In this document: positions 25,587 to 34,787 of the stretch, piece after piece
Layout of the letters: each line of letters opens with the position of its first letter
How positions within the stretch are numbered: position 1 is the stretch's first letter
Source of the DNA: Kingella denitrificans ATCC 33394
Lineage (GTDB): Bacteria; Pseudomonadota; Gammaproteobacteria; Burkholderiales; Neisseriaceae
Length of the DNA stretch: 64,000 bases
Assembly (NCBI RefSeq): GCF_000190695.1
Contig: NZ_GL870929.1
Span: 1,700,441-1,764,440, forward strand
Reading direction: 5' to 3'
Notes under the pieces: model-generated
The model's input: only the letters and a program-made list of their open reading frames with translations
Database searches by the model: none
What the model was told of the DNA's origin: nothing
Position numbers and translations under genes: made by a program

Positions 25587-26252
25587 TTACACATGCGGTT
25601 GAATCAGTTCGATGCCCGATTCGCGCGCCAAAATCAGCAAATCCGCCGCCCGTTCGGCAAACAGGCCGTTTTCCACCAAGCCCGTGATTTTGTTCAATTC
25701 GCGCTCCATGCTCAAAGGCTGGCTCAAATCCAAGCCGCGTACGTCCAAAATTTCGTTGCAGTGCAGCGTTTTGCAGCCGATACGCAGCTCGGGTTGGCCG
25801 CCCAACAGCACAATCTGCCGCGCCACCATCGAACGCGCCATCGGCACGACTTCAATCGGCAGCGGGAATTTGCCCAGCCGCGCCACATATTTGCTTTCAT
25901 CGGCAATGCAGATGAAGCGTTCGGCCAATTTGGCGACGATTTTTTCGGGCAGCAGCGCCGCGCCGCCGCCTTTAATCATTTGCAGCGTGTGGTTGATTTC
26001 GTCCGCGCCGTCGATGTAAATGCCCAGCCGCGAAACTTCGTTGGCATGGATTTCGGGGATTTCGTATTTCGCCATCAGCTCGCGGCTTTTGTCGGACGTG
26101 GTGACCGCGCCTTTGACTTTTTTGCCGCTTTTGCCCAGCGCTTCAATAAAAAAGTTAATCGTGCTGCCGGTGCCGATGCCGATGTATTCGCCTTCAGGCA
26201 CGAATTCGACCGCTTTTTCGGCGGCCAGCCGTTTCAAATCGTCTTGAGTCAT
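25587..26252 (-). CDS. rpiA: Ribose-5-phosphate isomerase A
   Basis: Pentose-phosphate enzyme of 221 aa. Substrate-binding segments are YIGIGTGSTINFF, TTSDKSRELM, IDGADEI and MIKGGGAAL with the catalytic-site acidic residues. The frame runs upstream through a DUS, but MTQDDLKRLAAEKA at 26252 has GGAAGGAAAAACATC in front and fits the family length. Confidence 0.96.
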   Translation of the reverse strand: MTQDDLKRLAAEKAVEFVPEGEYIGIGTGSTINFFIEALGKSGKKVKGAVTTSDKSRELMAKYEIPEIHANEVSRLGIYIDGADEINHTLQMIKGGGAALLPEKIVAKLAERFICIADESKYVARLGKFPLPIEVVPMARSMVARQIVLLGGQPELRIGCKTLHCNEILDVRGLDLSQPLSMERELNKITGLVENGLFAERAADLLILARESGIELIQPHV

Positions 26253-26274
26253 GATGTTTTTCCTTCCAAAGTGG

Positions 26275-26316
26275 GGTGCAGGCTGCTTTTGGCGTACTCG
26301 AAAAGCAGCCTGCATG
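26275..26316. terminator. Inverted DUS pair upstream of rpiA
   Basis: Arms 26277-26288 and 26303-26314. It lies directly before the rpiA ribosome site and after a Correia-like element, and would insulate rpiA from the unknown cluster upstream. Confidence 0.6.
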
Positions 26317-26331
26317 TTGGTTAATCAATAA

Positions 26332-26437
26332 TATAGTGAATTAAAATTGCAATGATACGGCGTTGGCTCGCCTTGACGTACTACTTGTACGCCTTGCGGC
26401 TCGCCGCCTTGTCTCATTTTTATTTTAATCCACTATA
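26332..26437. mobile_element. Correia-like element, 106 bp, copy 2
   Basis: Starts TATAGTGAATT and ends AATCCACTATA. It differs from copy 1 by a handful of bases (for example ACTACTTGTACG instead of ACTATTTGTACG). Confidence 0.85.
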
Positions 26438-26519
26438 ATCAGTAATTTATAGTTTGCGCGCGTCTTGCCGCGCACCACGCTGCCTCGCCGCACGGTTTCT
26501 GCCCGTGGTGCAGGCTGCT

Positions 26520-26963
26520 TTAAAACGGCTGCCGCACGGCAACCAGTTTGCCGAAATATCCGCTATCCGCTGTAAATTCGTATACCGCCAATATCCCGCC
26601 TTCAGTTAGGATTTCGCAGCATTGCGGCTCAAAGCGGTGTGCCTGTAATTGCCATGCGATGCCGGCGGCAGACAGGGCGCGTAGGAAATGCGGCAACGGC
26701 GAATCGGGGCGGATGCGCGTTTTGCCAACAAAGTATTTGGCGCGGTGCAAATCGGCAGAAAGGTAGGCGATTTTATTTCGGTAAAAGCCGATTTCAAAAC
26801 CGCCCAGAAAATAAGAAAATCCGGCGGACGGGTTGCAGTCGTTGAAAAAATGTTTTTTACCGCGCTTCAGATTTTGCTTTTTAAAGGCTTTGCGGCTCAT
26901 GCCGATGCGGGCGGTTTTCAGGCTGCCGTGTTTTAGGAAATGGTTCAGTTTCTGTTTTTTCAT
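26520..26963 (-). CDS. Hypothetical protein, third gene of an unknown cluster
   Basis: A 147-aa, very basic N-terminal half (MKKQKLNHFLKHGSLKTAR, then KKQNLKRGKKHFF) leading to a mixed C-terminal half. No family recognised. The frame begins earlier, but ATG 26963 sits two bases after AGGCAGCCTGCA and fits a 19-base gap after the previous gene. No separate purine-rich ribosome site is visible. Its stop overlaps a DUS (26509-26520). Its place as the last of three small same-strand genes is the only functional hint. Confidence 0.6.
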   Translation of the reverse strand: MKKQKLNHFLKHGSLKTARIGMSRKAFKKQNLKRGKKHFFNDCNPSAGFSYFLGGFEIGFYRNKIAYLSADLHRAKYFVGKTRIRPDSPLPHFLRALSAAGIAWQLQAHRFEPQCCEILTEGGILAVYEFTADSGYFGKLVAVRQPF

Positions 26964-26982
26964 GGTGCAGGCTGCCTGAATG

Positions 26983-27615
26983 TCAAAATGCCGCCCAGTC
27001 CGCGAATGCTTCCGCAATATGCCATTTCCTGCCGTCCCATTCTGCCGCCGTATGCGCGCTCAGGTCTTGGATGCTGTCCGTCCACGCGCCGTGGGACGAC
27101 GAAGCGGCAGGATAGGCATACGGCCGCTGCTTGTGCAGGCGTAAAGTCGCGCCGATATGCTGCGACAGCCGGTTCACGGTATCCGAAACGAAAGCCGCAC
27201 CCAAATCGTCAAAATAATCTTGGCACAGGCTGAGCAGCAGGCTGCTGTAAGGCTGGTTGTACGGCTGTTCTAGCGCCAGCGTTAATTTTGGCGTTTCGTT
27301 TTGTTTGACGCAGGCGGAAAGGTTTGGAAAATAGGCGGACAAAAATTCAAAGAAGAATGTGTCGGGATGACTGCTTTGGCGGTAGTTGTCCGTCAGTTTT
27401 TGCAGCACGTCCGCGCGCCAAGACAGCCGCCCCAGTTTCACGGCTTTGCGCCCGTCGTATTGCGCGGCTTTGACGTGTGGCATGCCTTTTATGGGGGAGA
27501 CGAGCGGGGACAGGCAGTCGGTGAATGTCTGCCAAAACGTGCCGTCCGCTAAATATTGGTTCAGCGTGGCGGGGGCGAGCAAAATAAAGTTTTGGTGCAG
27601 GGTGTCGTAGTTCAT
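26983..27615 (-). CDS. Hypothetical protein, second gene of an unknown cluster
   Basis: A 210-aa soluble-looking protein (start MNYDTLHQNFILLAPATL) rich in aromatic residues. No domain, signal peptide or membrane segment recognised. ATG 27615 follows a DUS (27626-27637) by ten bases; that DUS also overlaps the stop codon of the gene before. Likely co-transcribed with both neighbours. Confidence 0.6.
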   Translation of the reverse strand: MNYDTLHQNFILLAPATLNQYLADGTFWQTFTDCLSPLVSPIKGMPHVKAAQYDGRKAVKLGRLSWRADVLQKLTDNYRQSSHPDTFFFEFLSAYFPNLSACVKQNETPKLTLALEQPYNQPYSSLLLSLCQDYFDDLGAAFVSDTVNRLSQHIGATLRLHKQRPYAYPAASSSHGAWTDSIQDLSAHTAAEWDGRKWHIAEAFADWAAF

Positions 27616-27635
27616 AGGGTTGCTGTGCAGGCTGC

Positions 27636-28019
27636 TTATAGCTGTTTTATCACGCCGCTGCCGATGGTGAGTTTGCGGTTCAAATGGCTGCTGTCTTGGT
27701 TTTGTTGCCGCCACTGTCCTGCGGTGAATTCCAGTTCGATCATTTTGTGCAGGCTGCCTGCGCCTGGTTTCACGTTTAGCACGTCGCCTTCGGCGGGCGT
27801 GTAGTCGAAATCAAACTGCGGCGCATTGTTGAGTGCGGCAATGAGCTGATTGGCAAAATCCTGCGTTTGGGCGGGATAATGCAGTTGCAGGCAGCGGCCG
27901 ATTTCCAAGTCCGCCCAGTCGTGGCCGTGATAGCGGCGCAGAGTCCATTGGGGGCGCGGATCGTCTGTAGGGACGGCGCAGCGGCAGAACAGGATGCCGT
28001 GTGACGGAGTGTCGCACAT
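27636..28019 (-). CDS. Hypothetical protein, first gene of an unknown cluster
   Basis: A 127-aa protein beginning MCDTPSHGILFCRCAVP, with four cysteines or histidines early on and an acidic middle (FDFDYTPAEGDV). No family recognised. The ATG directly follows GTGCAGGCTGCCTGAA, a fused DUS of two dialects, and I see no other ribosome site. It starts 16 bases after the ispF stop, so the cluster may be read through from ispF. Confidence 0.55.
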   Translation of the reverse strand: MCDTPSHGILFCRCAVPTDDPRPQWTLRRYHGHDWADLEIGRCLQLHYPAQTQDFANQLIAALNNAPQFDFDYTPAEGDVLNVKPGAGSLHKMIELEFTAGQWRQQNQDSSHLNRKLTIGSGVIKQL

Positions 28020-28035
28020 TTCAGGCAGCCTGCAC

Positions 28036-28515
28036 TCAAACGGCCGCCAGAAGCACGACTGCCTGCGCTTCAACCGCTTCTTCGCGCCCCAGGTAGCCGA
28101 GTTTTTCGTTGGTTTTGCCTTTGATATTGACGCATTCCAGCGGCAGCCCCAAGTCGGCGGCGATGTTGGCGCGCATGGCGTCGATGTGTGGGCGCAGTTT
28201 GGGTTGTTGGGCGATGACGGTGCTGTCCACGTTCACCACGCGCCAGCCTGCACGTTGTACGGCTTGGTAGGCTTCGCGCAGCAGGTGTCGGCTGTCGGCG
28301 TCTTTGTGTTCGGCGGCGGTGTCGGGGAAGAGTTTGCCGATGTCGCCCAAAGCGGCGGCACCCAAGAGGGCGTCGGTGATGGCGTGCAGCAGGGCGTCGG
28401 CATCGGAGTGACCGAGCAGGCCTTTGCTGTGGGGAATGGTAACACCGCCCAAAATCAGGGGGCGGCCTTCAACGAGCTGGTGGACGTCGTAGCCTTGTCC
28501 GATACGGATATTCAT
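28036..28515 (-). CDS. ispF: 2-C-methyl-D-erythritol 2,4-cyclodiphosphate synthase
   Basis: MEP-pathway enzyme of 159 aa forming the cyclic diphosphate on the way to isoprenoids. The zinc site is GYDVHQL (Asp and His about 8-10) with a second histidine in HSDADALLHAI; the nucleotide part is NIKGKTNEKLG. Full family length. The start at 28515 has AAGGAAACCCC upstream. No ispD is adjacent. Confidence 0.96.
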   Translation of the reverse strand: MNIRIGQGYDVHQLVEGRPLILGGVTIPHSKGLLGHSDADALLHAITDALLGAAALGDIGKLFPDTAAEHKDADSRHLLREAYQAVQRAGWRVVNVDSTVIAQQPKLRPHIDAMRANIAADLGLPLECVNIKGKTNEKLGYLGREEAVEAQAVVLLAAV

Positions 28516-28552
28516 GGGGTTTCCTTGGATAGTGAAAGTGCAGGCTGCTTTA

Positions 28553-28933
28553 TTAATAGCCCAGCCAAATCTTCTGTGCCGCTTGAATGGCGGCTTCATC
28601 GCGCAATACGCCGTATTGGAAATGCACCAGTGTGCCGCCGCGCCGGCAGACTTCTTGTTTGCGTTGCGCTTCCTGCCATGTGGCGCACCATTGTGTCGGG
28701 CCGGTAACGGGCTGCCGGTCTTGCCGCCACGCGCTGCGGTGTTGTTGCAGCCAGCCTTGCCATGCCTTTGTGCGTGCTTCGCCGGCGGTTTTCGGGGCGG
28801 CGAGGATGCGTTGGCCTTGCGCGTCGGTATAGGCAAACCATTGTAGTTGCGACACGGGGCCGACAGTGGCGGCGGGCAAGGTGCAGGCTGCCAGCGCGGC
28901 AGCGAGGAATAAAACGGTAATGCGGCGGATCAT
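28553..28933 (-). CDS. Putative lipoprotein of unknown function
   Basis: A 126-aa protein whose N-terminus MIRRITVLFLAAALAACTLP has a good lipobox (L-A-A-C, cysteine 17), so it should be lipid-anchored to an envelope membrane. The rest is tryptophan- and glutamine-rich (QGWLQQHRSAW) with no family recognised. Its start overlaps the end of the small membrane gene before it (ATGA), which indicates coupling. Confidence 0.75.
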   Translation of the reverse strand: MIRRITVLFLAAALAACTLPAATVGPVSQLQWFAYTDAQGQRILAAPKTAGEARTKAWQGWLQQHRSAWRQDRQPVTGPTQWCATWQEAQRKQEVCRRGGTLVHFQYGVLRDEAAIQAAQKIWLGY

Positions 28934-29181
28934 GTGTTTTTCTTCAGGGCTTCGATGTATTTTTTGGCGTCGCGCAGGCTGCCTCCGGTCACGCGGCGGT
29001 AACAGCTTTGCGCCAGTATTTCTTCGTTCAGGCCGACCAGGAAGCGGACATCTTCCAGCGTTTCGTGCTCTTTCGGGTAGCCCAGTTCGCGCTCGCGGCT
29101 GCGCAGGGAATGGAGGGTGGGGATGGCAATGACCAGAATCAGTATGCAGGTAAACAGGATGATAAGTGCGGAACCGTCCAT
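28930..29181 (-). CDS. Small membrane protein of unknown function
   Basis: An 83-aa protein with one N-terminal membrane helix (SALIILFTCILILVIAIPTL) and a charged cytosolic tail rich in glutamate and arginine. No family recognised. It lies between ribF and the lipoprotein gene on the same strand with tight spacing (29 bases and a 4-base overlap), so the three are probably one operon. Confidence 0.75.
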   Translation of the reverse strand: MDGSALIILFTCILILVIAIPTLHSLRSRERELGYPKEHETLEDVRFLVGLNEEILAQSCYRRVTGGSLRDAKKYIEALKKNT

Positions 29182-29210
29182 AATCCACTCCTTCGCGGTG
29201 GCTGGTGGGC

Positions 29211-30158
29211 TTACTGCTGCTGCGATTGGGCGCGGGCGGCATGCCATTGCCGTGCGGCCAGTATGTCGGCGGCGATTTGCGTTTGCAGGCTGCCCAAGTC
29301 GGCAAATTTGATTTCGTCGCGCAGTTTGTGCAGAAAGCGGATGTGCAGGCGCTGGCCGTATAAGTCGCCGTGGAAATCCAGCAGGTGCACTTCCAGCTTG
29401 GCGGCGGGGGTGTCGGACACGGTGGGGTTGCGCCCGAACGATGCCACGCCCGCGCATTCGCCAAACGCGCCGCGCACGCTGACGACAAATACGCCTTGCA
29501 ATGCGTATGTGTGTGATGGTAAATGAATATTTGCAGTGGGGCAACCCAAAGTGCGCCCGATTTTCGCGCCGTGTTTGACGCGGCCGCTCAAGCTGTAGCC
29601 GTGTCCCAAAATCTGTTCGGCGCGGTGCAGGCTGCCTTCGGCCAATGCTTGACGCACGGCGGTGCTGCTGGCGCGTTCGCCGGCCACCAAAATGCTGGGC
29701 GTGCGCTCGGTAACGAAATCGGCCTGCGCCGACAGCAGGGCGAAATCGCCGCCGCGCGCTTTGCCGAAGCGGAAATCGTCGCCCACCAGCAGATAGCGCG
29801 TATTGAGCCGTTCGCGCAAGGTGTTGCGGATGAAGTCTTCGGCTTCGGTTTGGGCGCAATGCGCGTTGAAACGCTGCACCCAAACGCCGTGCAGGCAGCC
29901 GGTCTGCGCCAAAAGGTGCAGTTTGTCGCGCAGGGGTGTGATGCGGCTGGGTGCAGGCTGCTTTGCGGCGCGGCTGAAAAATTCCGCCGGCTGCGGTTCG
30001 AAAATCATGGCGATGGCGTGGAGGTTGCGCTCCTGCGCCTGAACATGCAGGCGTTGCAGGATATGGCGGTGCCCCGTGTGGACGCCGTCGAAATTGCCGA
30101 TGGTTAATGCGCTGCCCTGCGGCAGATGGGGCGCGTTTTGCCCGAACCAAATCTTCAT
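29211..30158 (-). CDS. ribF: Bifunctional riboflavin kinase / FAD synthetase
   Basis: A 315-aa enzyme making FMN and FAD. The adenylyltransferase domain has IGNFDGVHTGHRHIL (about 24-38) and VGDDFRFGKARGGD; the kinase domain carries GRTLGCPTANI and later LEVHLLDF. A two-codon ambiguity exists at the start (ATGATG); the second was chosen. A DUS (29952-29963) lies within the gene, translated as KQPAP. It sits divergently from the ABC permease. Confidence 0.95.
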   Translation of the reverse strand: MKIWFGQNAPHLPQGSALTIGNFDGVHTGHRHILQRLHVQAQERNLHAIAMIFEPQPAEFFSRAAKQPAPSRITPLRDKLHLLAQTGCLHGVWVQRFNAHCAQTEAEDFIRNTLRERLNTRYLLVGDDFRFGKARGGDFALLSAQADFVTERTPSILVAGERASSTAVRQALAEGSLHRAEQILGHGYSLSGRVKHGAKIGRTLGCPTANIHLPSHTYALQGVFVVSVRGAFGECAGVASFGRNPTVSDTPAAKLEVHLLDFHGDLYGQRLHIRFLHKLRDEIKFADLGSLQTQIAADILAARQWHAARAQSQQQ

Positions 30159-30335
30159 CATGAACGTGCGGAAAGTCTGTAAAGTGCGCCATTGTAACCA
30201 GTTTGCGGCCGGCTTCATACGTTTTGCATACAAGAAACGGAATTTTATTGTAAAATACGCGGTTTTGTTGTGTGCCGTGCAAAAAGCAGCGCCGAAAGCA
30301 GCCTGCACGCGGCCTGAAAATATTGGACTGATTTT

Positions 30336-31100
30336 ATGGACTGGATACTGGAAAGCCGCCAAATGCAAATCATTTGGGAATACCGCCAAATGTTTTTGAC
30401 CGGCGCATTGATGACTTTAAAGCTGACTACCGTTGCCGTGCTGGGGGGCAGTGTGTTGGGCTTGTTCGGCGCGTTGGCGCGGATTATCCGTTTTGAGAAG
30501 GGTGGCGTTTTTCTGCGCGGTATCGCATGGCTGTTGCGCACGCTGTCGCTGATTTATGTGACCCTGTTCCGCGGCACGCCGTTGTTTGTGCAGATTTTTA
30601 TCTGGCATTTCGTATGGTCGGTCGCGCTGGTCAATCCGGCGGACGGCTGGATTTTGAGCGGTGATGCGGCCGCCGAAGTCCGCCGCAACTATGGGCCGTT
30701 GGTGGCGGGTGTATTGGCATTGACCGTGAACGCGGGCGCGTACATCACCGAAATCTTCCGCGCCGGCATCCAGTCGATTGACCGCGGCCAAATGGAAGCT
30801 GCCCGCTCTTTGGGGCTGACGTATGCCCAAGCCATGCGCTATGTGATTCTGCCGCAGGCATTGCGCCGAATGCTACCGCCGCTGGCCAACGAATTTATTA
30901 CGCTGATGAAAGACAGTTCTTTACTTTCGGCCATTGCCGTGGCGGAGCTGGCGTATGTGCAGAGCACGATTTCGGGGCGTTACTCGATTTACGAAGCGCC
31001 GCTTTATACGGTCGCGCTGATTTATCTGATTTTGTCGATGGGGTTAAGTTGGATATTCGCCCGCTTGGAGAAGAAATACAACACCGCCCACCAACGCTGA
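30336..31100 (+). CDS. Amino-acid ABC transporter permease (HisMQ/GlnP family)
   Basis: A 254-aa inner-membrane permease with five to six hydrophobic segments. The ATPase-contact EAA loop is MEAARSLGLTYAQAMRYVIL (about 152-171). It belongs to the polar amino acid uptake family. No ATPase or binding-protein gene is adjacent, so partners lie elsewhere or outside the window. An insertion of about 20 residues after HFVWSVALVNPADGW is longer than in many GlnP proteins. Confidence 0.88.
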   Translation: MDWILESRQMQIIWEYRQMFLTGALMTLKLTTVAVLGGSVLGLFGALARIIRFEKGGVFLRGIAWLLRTLSLIYVTLFRGTPLFVQIFIWHFVWSVALVNPADGWILSGDAAAEVRRNYGPLVAGVLALTVNAGAYITEIFRAGIQSIDRGQMEAARSLGLTYAQAMRYVILPQALRRMLPPLANEFITLMKDSSLLSAIAVAELAYVQSTISGRYSIYEAPLYTVALIYLILSMGLSWIFARLEKKYNTAHQR

Positions 31101-31106
31101 ACGCTT

Positions 31107-31152
31107 TCAAAGCAGCCTGCACTTTCGTTTGAGGGAGAAGGCTGCTTTTCCC
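31107..31152. terminator. Degenerate inverted DUS pair after the permease
   Basis: The left arm 31110-31121 is exact. The right arm keeps only AGGCTGCTTTT after GAGA, so the stem is shortened. Confidence 0.5.
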
Positions 31153-31174
31153 ATATACGGAGAAATAAAACATT

Positions 31175-32734
31175 ATGGATATTAGTTGGCTTGCCGAGCC
31201 GCAAACCTGGGTTGGCCTGGTCACCTTGCTGATTTTGGAAGTCGTGCTGGGCATCGACAACCTGGTTTTTGTGGCGATTCTGGCAAACAAAGTCAAACCC
31301 GCCCTGCGCGACCGCGCCCGAATCACCGGTTTGTCGCTGGCCGTGCTGATTCGCTTCGTCATGCTGGCCTTTATGGCGAAAATCATTTCGCTGACCGAGC
31401 CGCTGTTCCAAATCGGGCAGCAACATGTTTCGGGCAAAGACCTGATTATGTTCGGCGGCGGCATTTTCCTGCTCTACAAAGCTACCACCGAGTTGCACGA
31501 ACGGCTGGAAGGCGCCAACCATTTCCAAGTGGCCGACCAGCACAAAAAACACGCCGCCTTTTGGGCTGTTGTCGCGCAGATTCTGGTGCTGGACGCCGTG
31601 TTCTCCATCGACAGCGTAATTACCGCCGTGGCGATGGTGGAACACATTGTGGTGGCGATGGCGGCCGTGGCCATTGCCATGGTGCTGATGATTATGGCCA
31701 GCAAGCCGCTTACCGAATTTGTCGATAAACACCCGACCGTTGTGATGCTGTGTTTGGGCTTTTTGCTGATGATTGGTTTCAGCCTGATTGCCGAAGCTTT
31801 CCACTTCCATATCCCGAAAGGTTATTTATATGCCGCTATCGGATTCTCTATTTTGATTGAGGTGTTTAACCAGGTTTCGCAGAAAAATACCAAGAAAAAC
31901 GACTACATCAGCAGCTCGTGGCGGCAGCGCACCGCCGAAAATGTGTTGGGCATGATGGGCATACGCGAAAGCCTGCTGGCGGGCGACGGCGGTGCATCGG
32001 ACGACAACACGCATTTTGAAGAAAACGAGAAATCCATGATTCGCAGCGTGCTGACGCTGGCCGAACGCCCCATTTTCGGCGTGATGATTCCGCGTAGCGA
32101 CATCGAGCGGCTGGATATTTCGCAAAGCAAAGACGAGCAAAAGGCCAAGCTCATCCAATGCCCGTATTCCCGCCTGTTGGTGGTGGGCAAGGCCGGCGTG
32201 GACGAACCTTTGGGCTATATCAACAAAAAAGATTTGCTGACCAACGTGCTGGAAACGGGCGATTGGAATGTGCAGGCTGCTTTGAAACAGCCACTCATGC
32301 TGCCCGAAAGCGCCACTGCGCTGATGGCCATCGAATTGTTCCGCAAACACAGCGCGGATTACGCTTTGGTGGTGGACGAATTCGGCGCGATTTTGGGCAT
32401 GGTCACCATGAAAGACCTGCTGGAAACCATTGCCGGCGAATTCCCCGAAGAGTTCGAGCGCCAAGACGAACCGGCCGTGCAGGCCAATCCCGATGCCAGC
32501 CTGACGGTGGACGGCACGCTGGAATATGTGGAACTCGCGCCGCAACTCGGATTGCCGCTGCAAGCCGAAGATGCAGCCTTTCACACGGTGGCCGGCCTGA
32601 TTATGGAGCAGCTGGGCGATTTGCCCGAAGTGGGCGATGCCATCGAATTCCACGGCTGGCGGTTTGAAGTCACCGAAAAAGCGGGGCACAAAATCGAACG
32701 CGTCACCATCCGCCCCGTGCCCGAAGAAGAGTAA
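31175..32734 (+). CDS. TerC-family membrane protein with CBS pair and CorC domain
   Basis: A 519-aa protein in the YoaE/YegH layout. An N-terminal TerC domain of seven helices (about 1-230) has the acidic in-membrane motifs EVVLGIDNLVF and LDAVFSIDSVI. Two CBS modules follow (about 285-405, GVMIPRSDIERL and DEFGAILGMVTMKDLLE), then a CorC/HlyC-type domain at the end. TerC proteins are linked to metal (manganese) export and tolerance. A DUS (32271-32282) lies between the CBS modules. The start follows GGAGAAATAAAACATT. Confidence 0.9.
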   Translation: MDISWLAEPQTWVGLVTLLILEVVLGIDNLVFVAILANKVKPALRDRARITGLSLAVLIRFVMLAFMAKIISLTEPLFQIGQQHVSGKDLIMFGGGIFLLYKATTELHERLEGANHFQVADQHKKHAAFWAVVAQILVLDAVFSIDSVITAVAMVEHIVVAMAAVAIAMVLMIMASKPLTEFVDKHPTVVMLCLGFLLMIGFSLIAEAFHFHIPKGYLYAAIGFSILIEVFNQVSQKNTKKNDYISSSWRQRTAENVLGMMGIRESLLAGDGGASDDNTHFEENEKSMIRSVLTLAERPIFGVMIPRSDIERLDISQSKDEQKAKLIQCPYSRLLVVGKAGVDEPLGYINKKDLLTNVLETGDWNVQAALKQPLMLPESATALMAIELFRKHSADYALVVDEFGAILGMVTMKDLLETIAGEFPEEFERQDEPAVQANPDASLTVDGTLEYVELAPQLGLPLQAEDAAFHTVAGLIMEQLGDLPEVGDAIEFHGWRFEVTEKAGHKIERVTIRPVPEEE

Positions 32735-32852
32735 AACTGCCGCAAAAAGCAGCCTGCACCTTGCCGCGCCGCGTTTTGCAAAGCCGACGAACTGGTTTAA
32801 AATCGCTTTCGTTTGAAAGATTTTCATTGTTTACCGAAACAGGAGCCGTATC

Positions 32853-33131
32853 ATGATTGCCAAACAGTTGTTTGAAGATTTCAGCCAAAAAGTCAGCGAA
32901 ACGCTGGCGAACAGCCCCGCCAAAGATATGGAGAAAAACGCCAAAGCCATGCTGCACGGCGCGTTGAACAAAATGGACGTGGTAACGCGCGAAGAGTTCG
33001 ACATCCAGCAGCAGATTCTGATTAAAACGCGCACGAAATTGAGCGAACTGGAAGCGCGCCTGGCGGCTCTGGAAGCGCAAATGCAGCCTGCACCCAAAGC
33101 GGAAACAGGCAAAAAAACCGTGAAAAAATAA
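32853..33131 (+). CDS. ubiK: Ubiquinone biosynthesis accessory factor UbiK
   Basis: A 92-aa BMFP (YqiC) protein: an amphipathic N-terminus (MIAKQLFEDFSQKVSE) and a coiled coil (KTRTKLSELEARLAALEAQM), ending in a lysine-rich tail. UbiK scaffolds the ubiquinone complex with UbiJ. It starts ten bases before comM on the same strand. Confidence 0.9.
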   Translation: MIAKQLFEDFSQKVSETLANSPAKDMEKNAKAMLHGALNKMDVVTREEFDIQQQILIKTRTKLSELEARLAALEAQMQPAPKAETGKKTVKK

Positions 33132-33140
33132 GGACGGGCG

Positions 33141-34640
33141 ATGAGTTTTGCGGTGGTGAACAGCCGTGCCTTGTGCGGCATGAACGCCCCGTTGGTGGAG
33201 GTGGAAGTGCACCTGGCCAACGGGCTGCCGCAATGCAACCTGGTCGGCCTGCCCGATACAGAAGTGAAGGAAAGCCGCGACCGTGTGCGCGCCGCCATTT
33301 TGCAGAGCGGCTTTGAATTCCCCATGCAGAAAATCACGGTCAATCTGGCACCGGCCGATTTGCCGAAAGAGTCCGGGCGGTTCGATTTGCCGATTGCCAT
33401 CGGGATTTTGGCGGCCAGCGGCCAAATTGCCTGCGACCATTTGGCGCAATACGAATTGGCCGGCGAATTGGCATTGTCGGGCGCATTGCGTCCGGTGCGC
33501 GGCGCATTGGCGATGGCGTGGCAGGGGCAGCAGTCCGGCCGCGCCTTTATCCTGCCTGCGGAAAACGCCCGGCAAACCGCCGTCCTGCCCAAAATTAAAG
33601 CCTACGGTGCAGGCTGCCTGGCGGAAGTGGCGGCGCATTTGAACGGTGCGCAAACCTTGCCGGATTACCGACGCACCGCATTGCCCGCCGCCGATGGCGC
33701 GCCGTTGCCCGATTTGCGCGATGTGAAAGGGCAGCAGACCGCGCGTTTGGCGTTGGAAATTGCCGCGGCGGGCGGGCACAGCCTGCTGATGATGGGGCCG
33801 CCCGGCACAGGCAAATCCATGCTGGCGCAACGGCTGCCGTCCATCCTGCCGCCGCTGACCGATGACGAACTGATGAGCGTGTGGACGCTGCGTTCCCTGC
33901 TGCCCGGCCAACAAAGCAGCCTGCACCTGGATACGCGCCGCCCGTTTCGGAATCCGCACCATTCCGCCAGCGCGGCGGCACTGGTGGGCGGCGGTTCCGA
34001 CCCGAAACCCGGCGAAATTTCATTGGCACACCACGGCGTATTGTTTTTGGACGAGCTGCCCGAATTCGACCGCCGCGTGCTGGAAATGCTGCGCGAGCCG
34101 CTGGAAACGGGGGAGATTCACATTTCGCGCGCCACCCGCCAAGCCACTTATCCGGCACAATTTCAACTGGTGGCCGCCATGAACCCGTGTCCGTGCGGCT
34201 ATTTGGGCCATCCGTCCAAACCCTGCCGCTGCACGCCCGACAGCATCAAACGTTACCGCGACCGCATTTCCGGCCCGCTGCTCGACCGTATTGATTTGAC
34301 GATTGAAGTGCCCGCCCTGTCCGCCGCCGATTTGGTTAATGCGCAGGCCGGCGAAGACAGCGGCAGTGTGTTGCGGCGCGTTTTGGCGGCACGTGAACGA
34401 CAATATGCGCGGCAAGGCAAAACCAACGCGCGCCTGTCCGCCACCGAATTGGACAGCGAAGCCCGCATTGGCAGGGAAGCGCGCGAAGCCTTGGGTACTA
34501 TGCTGGAGAAACTGTCTTTGTCGGCACGCAGCTTCCACCGCATTTTGCGCGTGGCACGCACGCTGGCGGATTTGTCGGGCGACGAAGAAGTGTCGCGACA
34601 ACACGTTATCCGCGCCATCAGCTTCCGGCGCGCTGTGTAA
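33141..34640 (+). CDS. comM: YifB/ComM family AAA+ ATPase (Mg-chelatase-like)
   Basis: A 499-aa protein with an N-terminal Lon-like domain (FAVVNSRALCGMNAPLVEVE) and a chelatase-type AAA+ module: Walker A MMGPPGTGKSMLA (about 214-226), Walker B LFLDELPEF, sensor region VAAMNPCPCGYLGH. ComM is a hexameric helicase that promotes branch migration during natural transformation, which suits a genome loaded with uptake sequences. A DUS at 33914-33925 is in frame. It lies nine bases after ubiK. Confidence 0.93.
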   Translation: MSFAVVNSRALCGMNAPLVEVEVHLANGLPQCNLVGLPDTEVKESRDRVRAAILQSGFEFPMQKITVNLAPADLPKESGRFDLPIAIGILAASGQIACDHLAQYELAGELALSGALRPVRGALAMAWQGQQSGRAFILPAENARQTAVLPKIKAYGAGCLAEVAAHLNGAQTLPDYRRTALPAADGAPLPDLRDVKGQQTARLALEIAAAGGHSLLMMGPPGTGKSMLAQRLPSILPPLTDDELMSVWTLRSLLPGQQSSLHLDTRRPFRNPHHSASAAALVGGGSDPKPGEISLAHHGVLFLDELPEFDRRVLEMLREPLETGEIHISRATRQATYPAQFQLVAAMNPCPCGYLGHPSKPCRCTPDSIKRYRDRISGPLLDRIDLTIEVPALSAADLVNAQAGEDSGSVLRRVLAARERQYARQGKTNARLSATELDSEARIGREAREALGTMLEKLSLSARSFHRILRVARTLADLSGDEEVSRQHVIRAISFRRAV

Positions 34641-34787
34641 AATCGGCGTGCAGGCGCGGCGCGGTTGCGCAAAATCAGGTTAATCATGCGTAAAAGCAAG
34701 GCTGCGGATTTGACAAGCCGCCGCCGATTGCGTTTAATTTTTCATTTTTCCAACACGGCATCACGGCCGTTTTTTAAGGAGTTGTTT

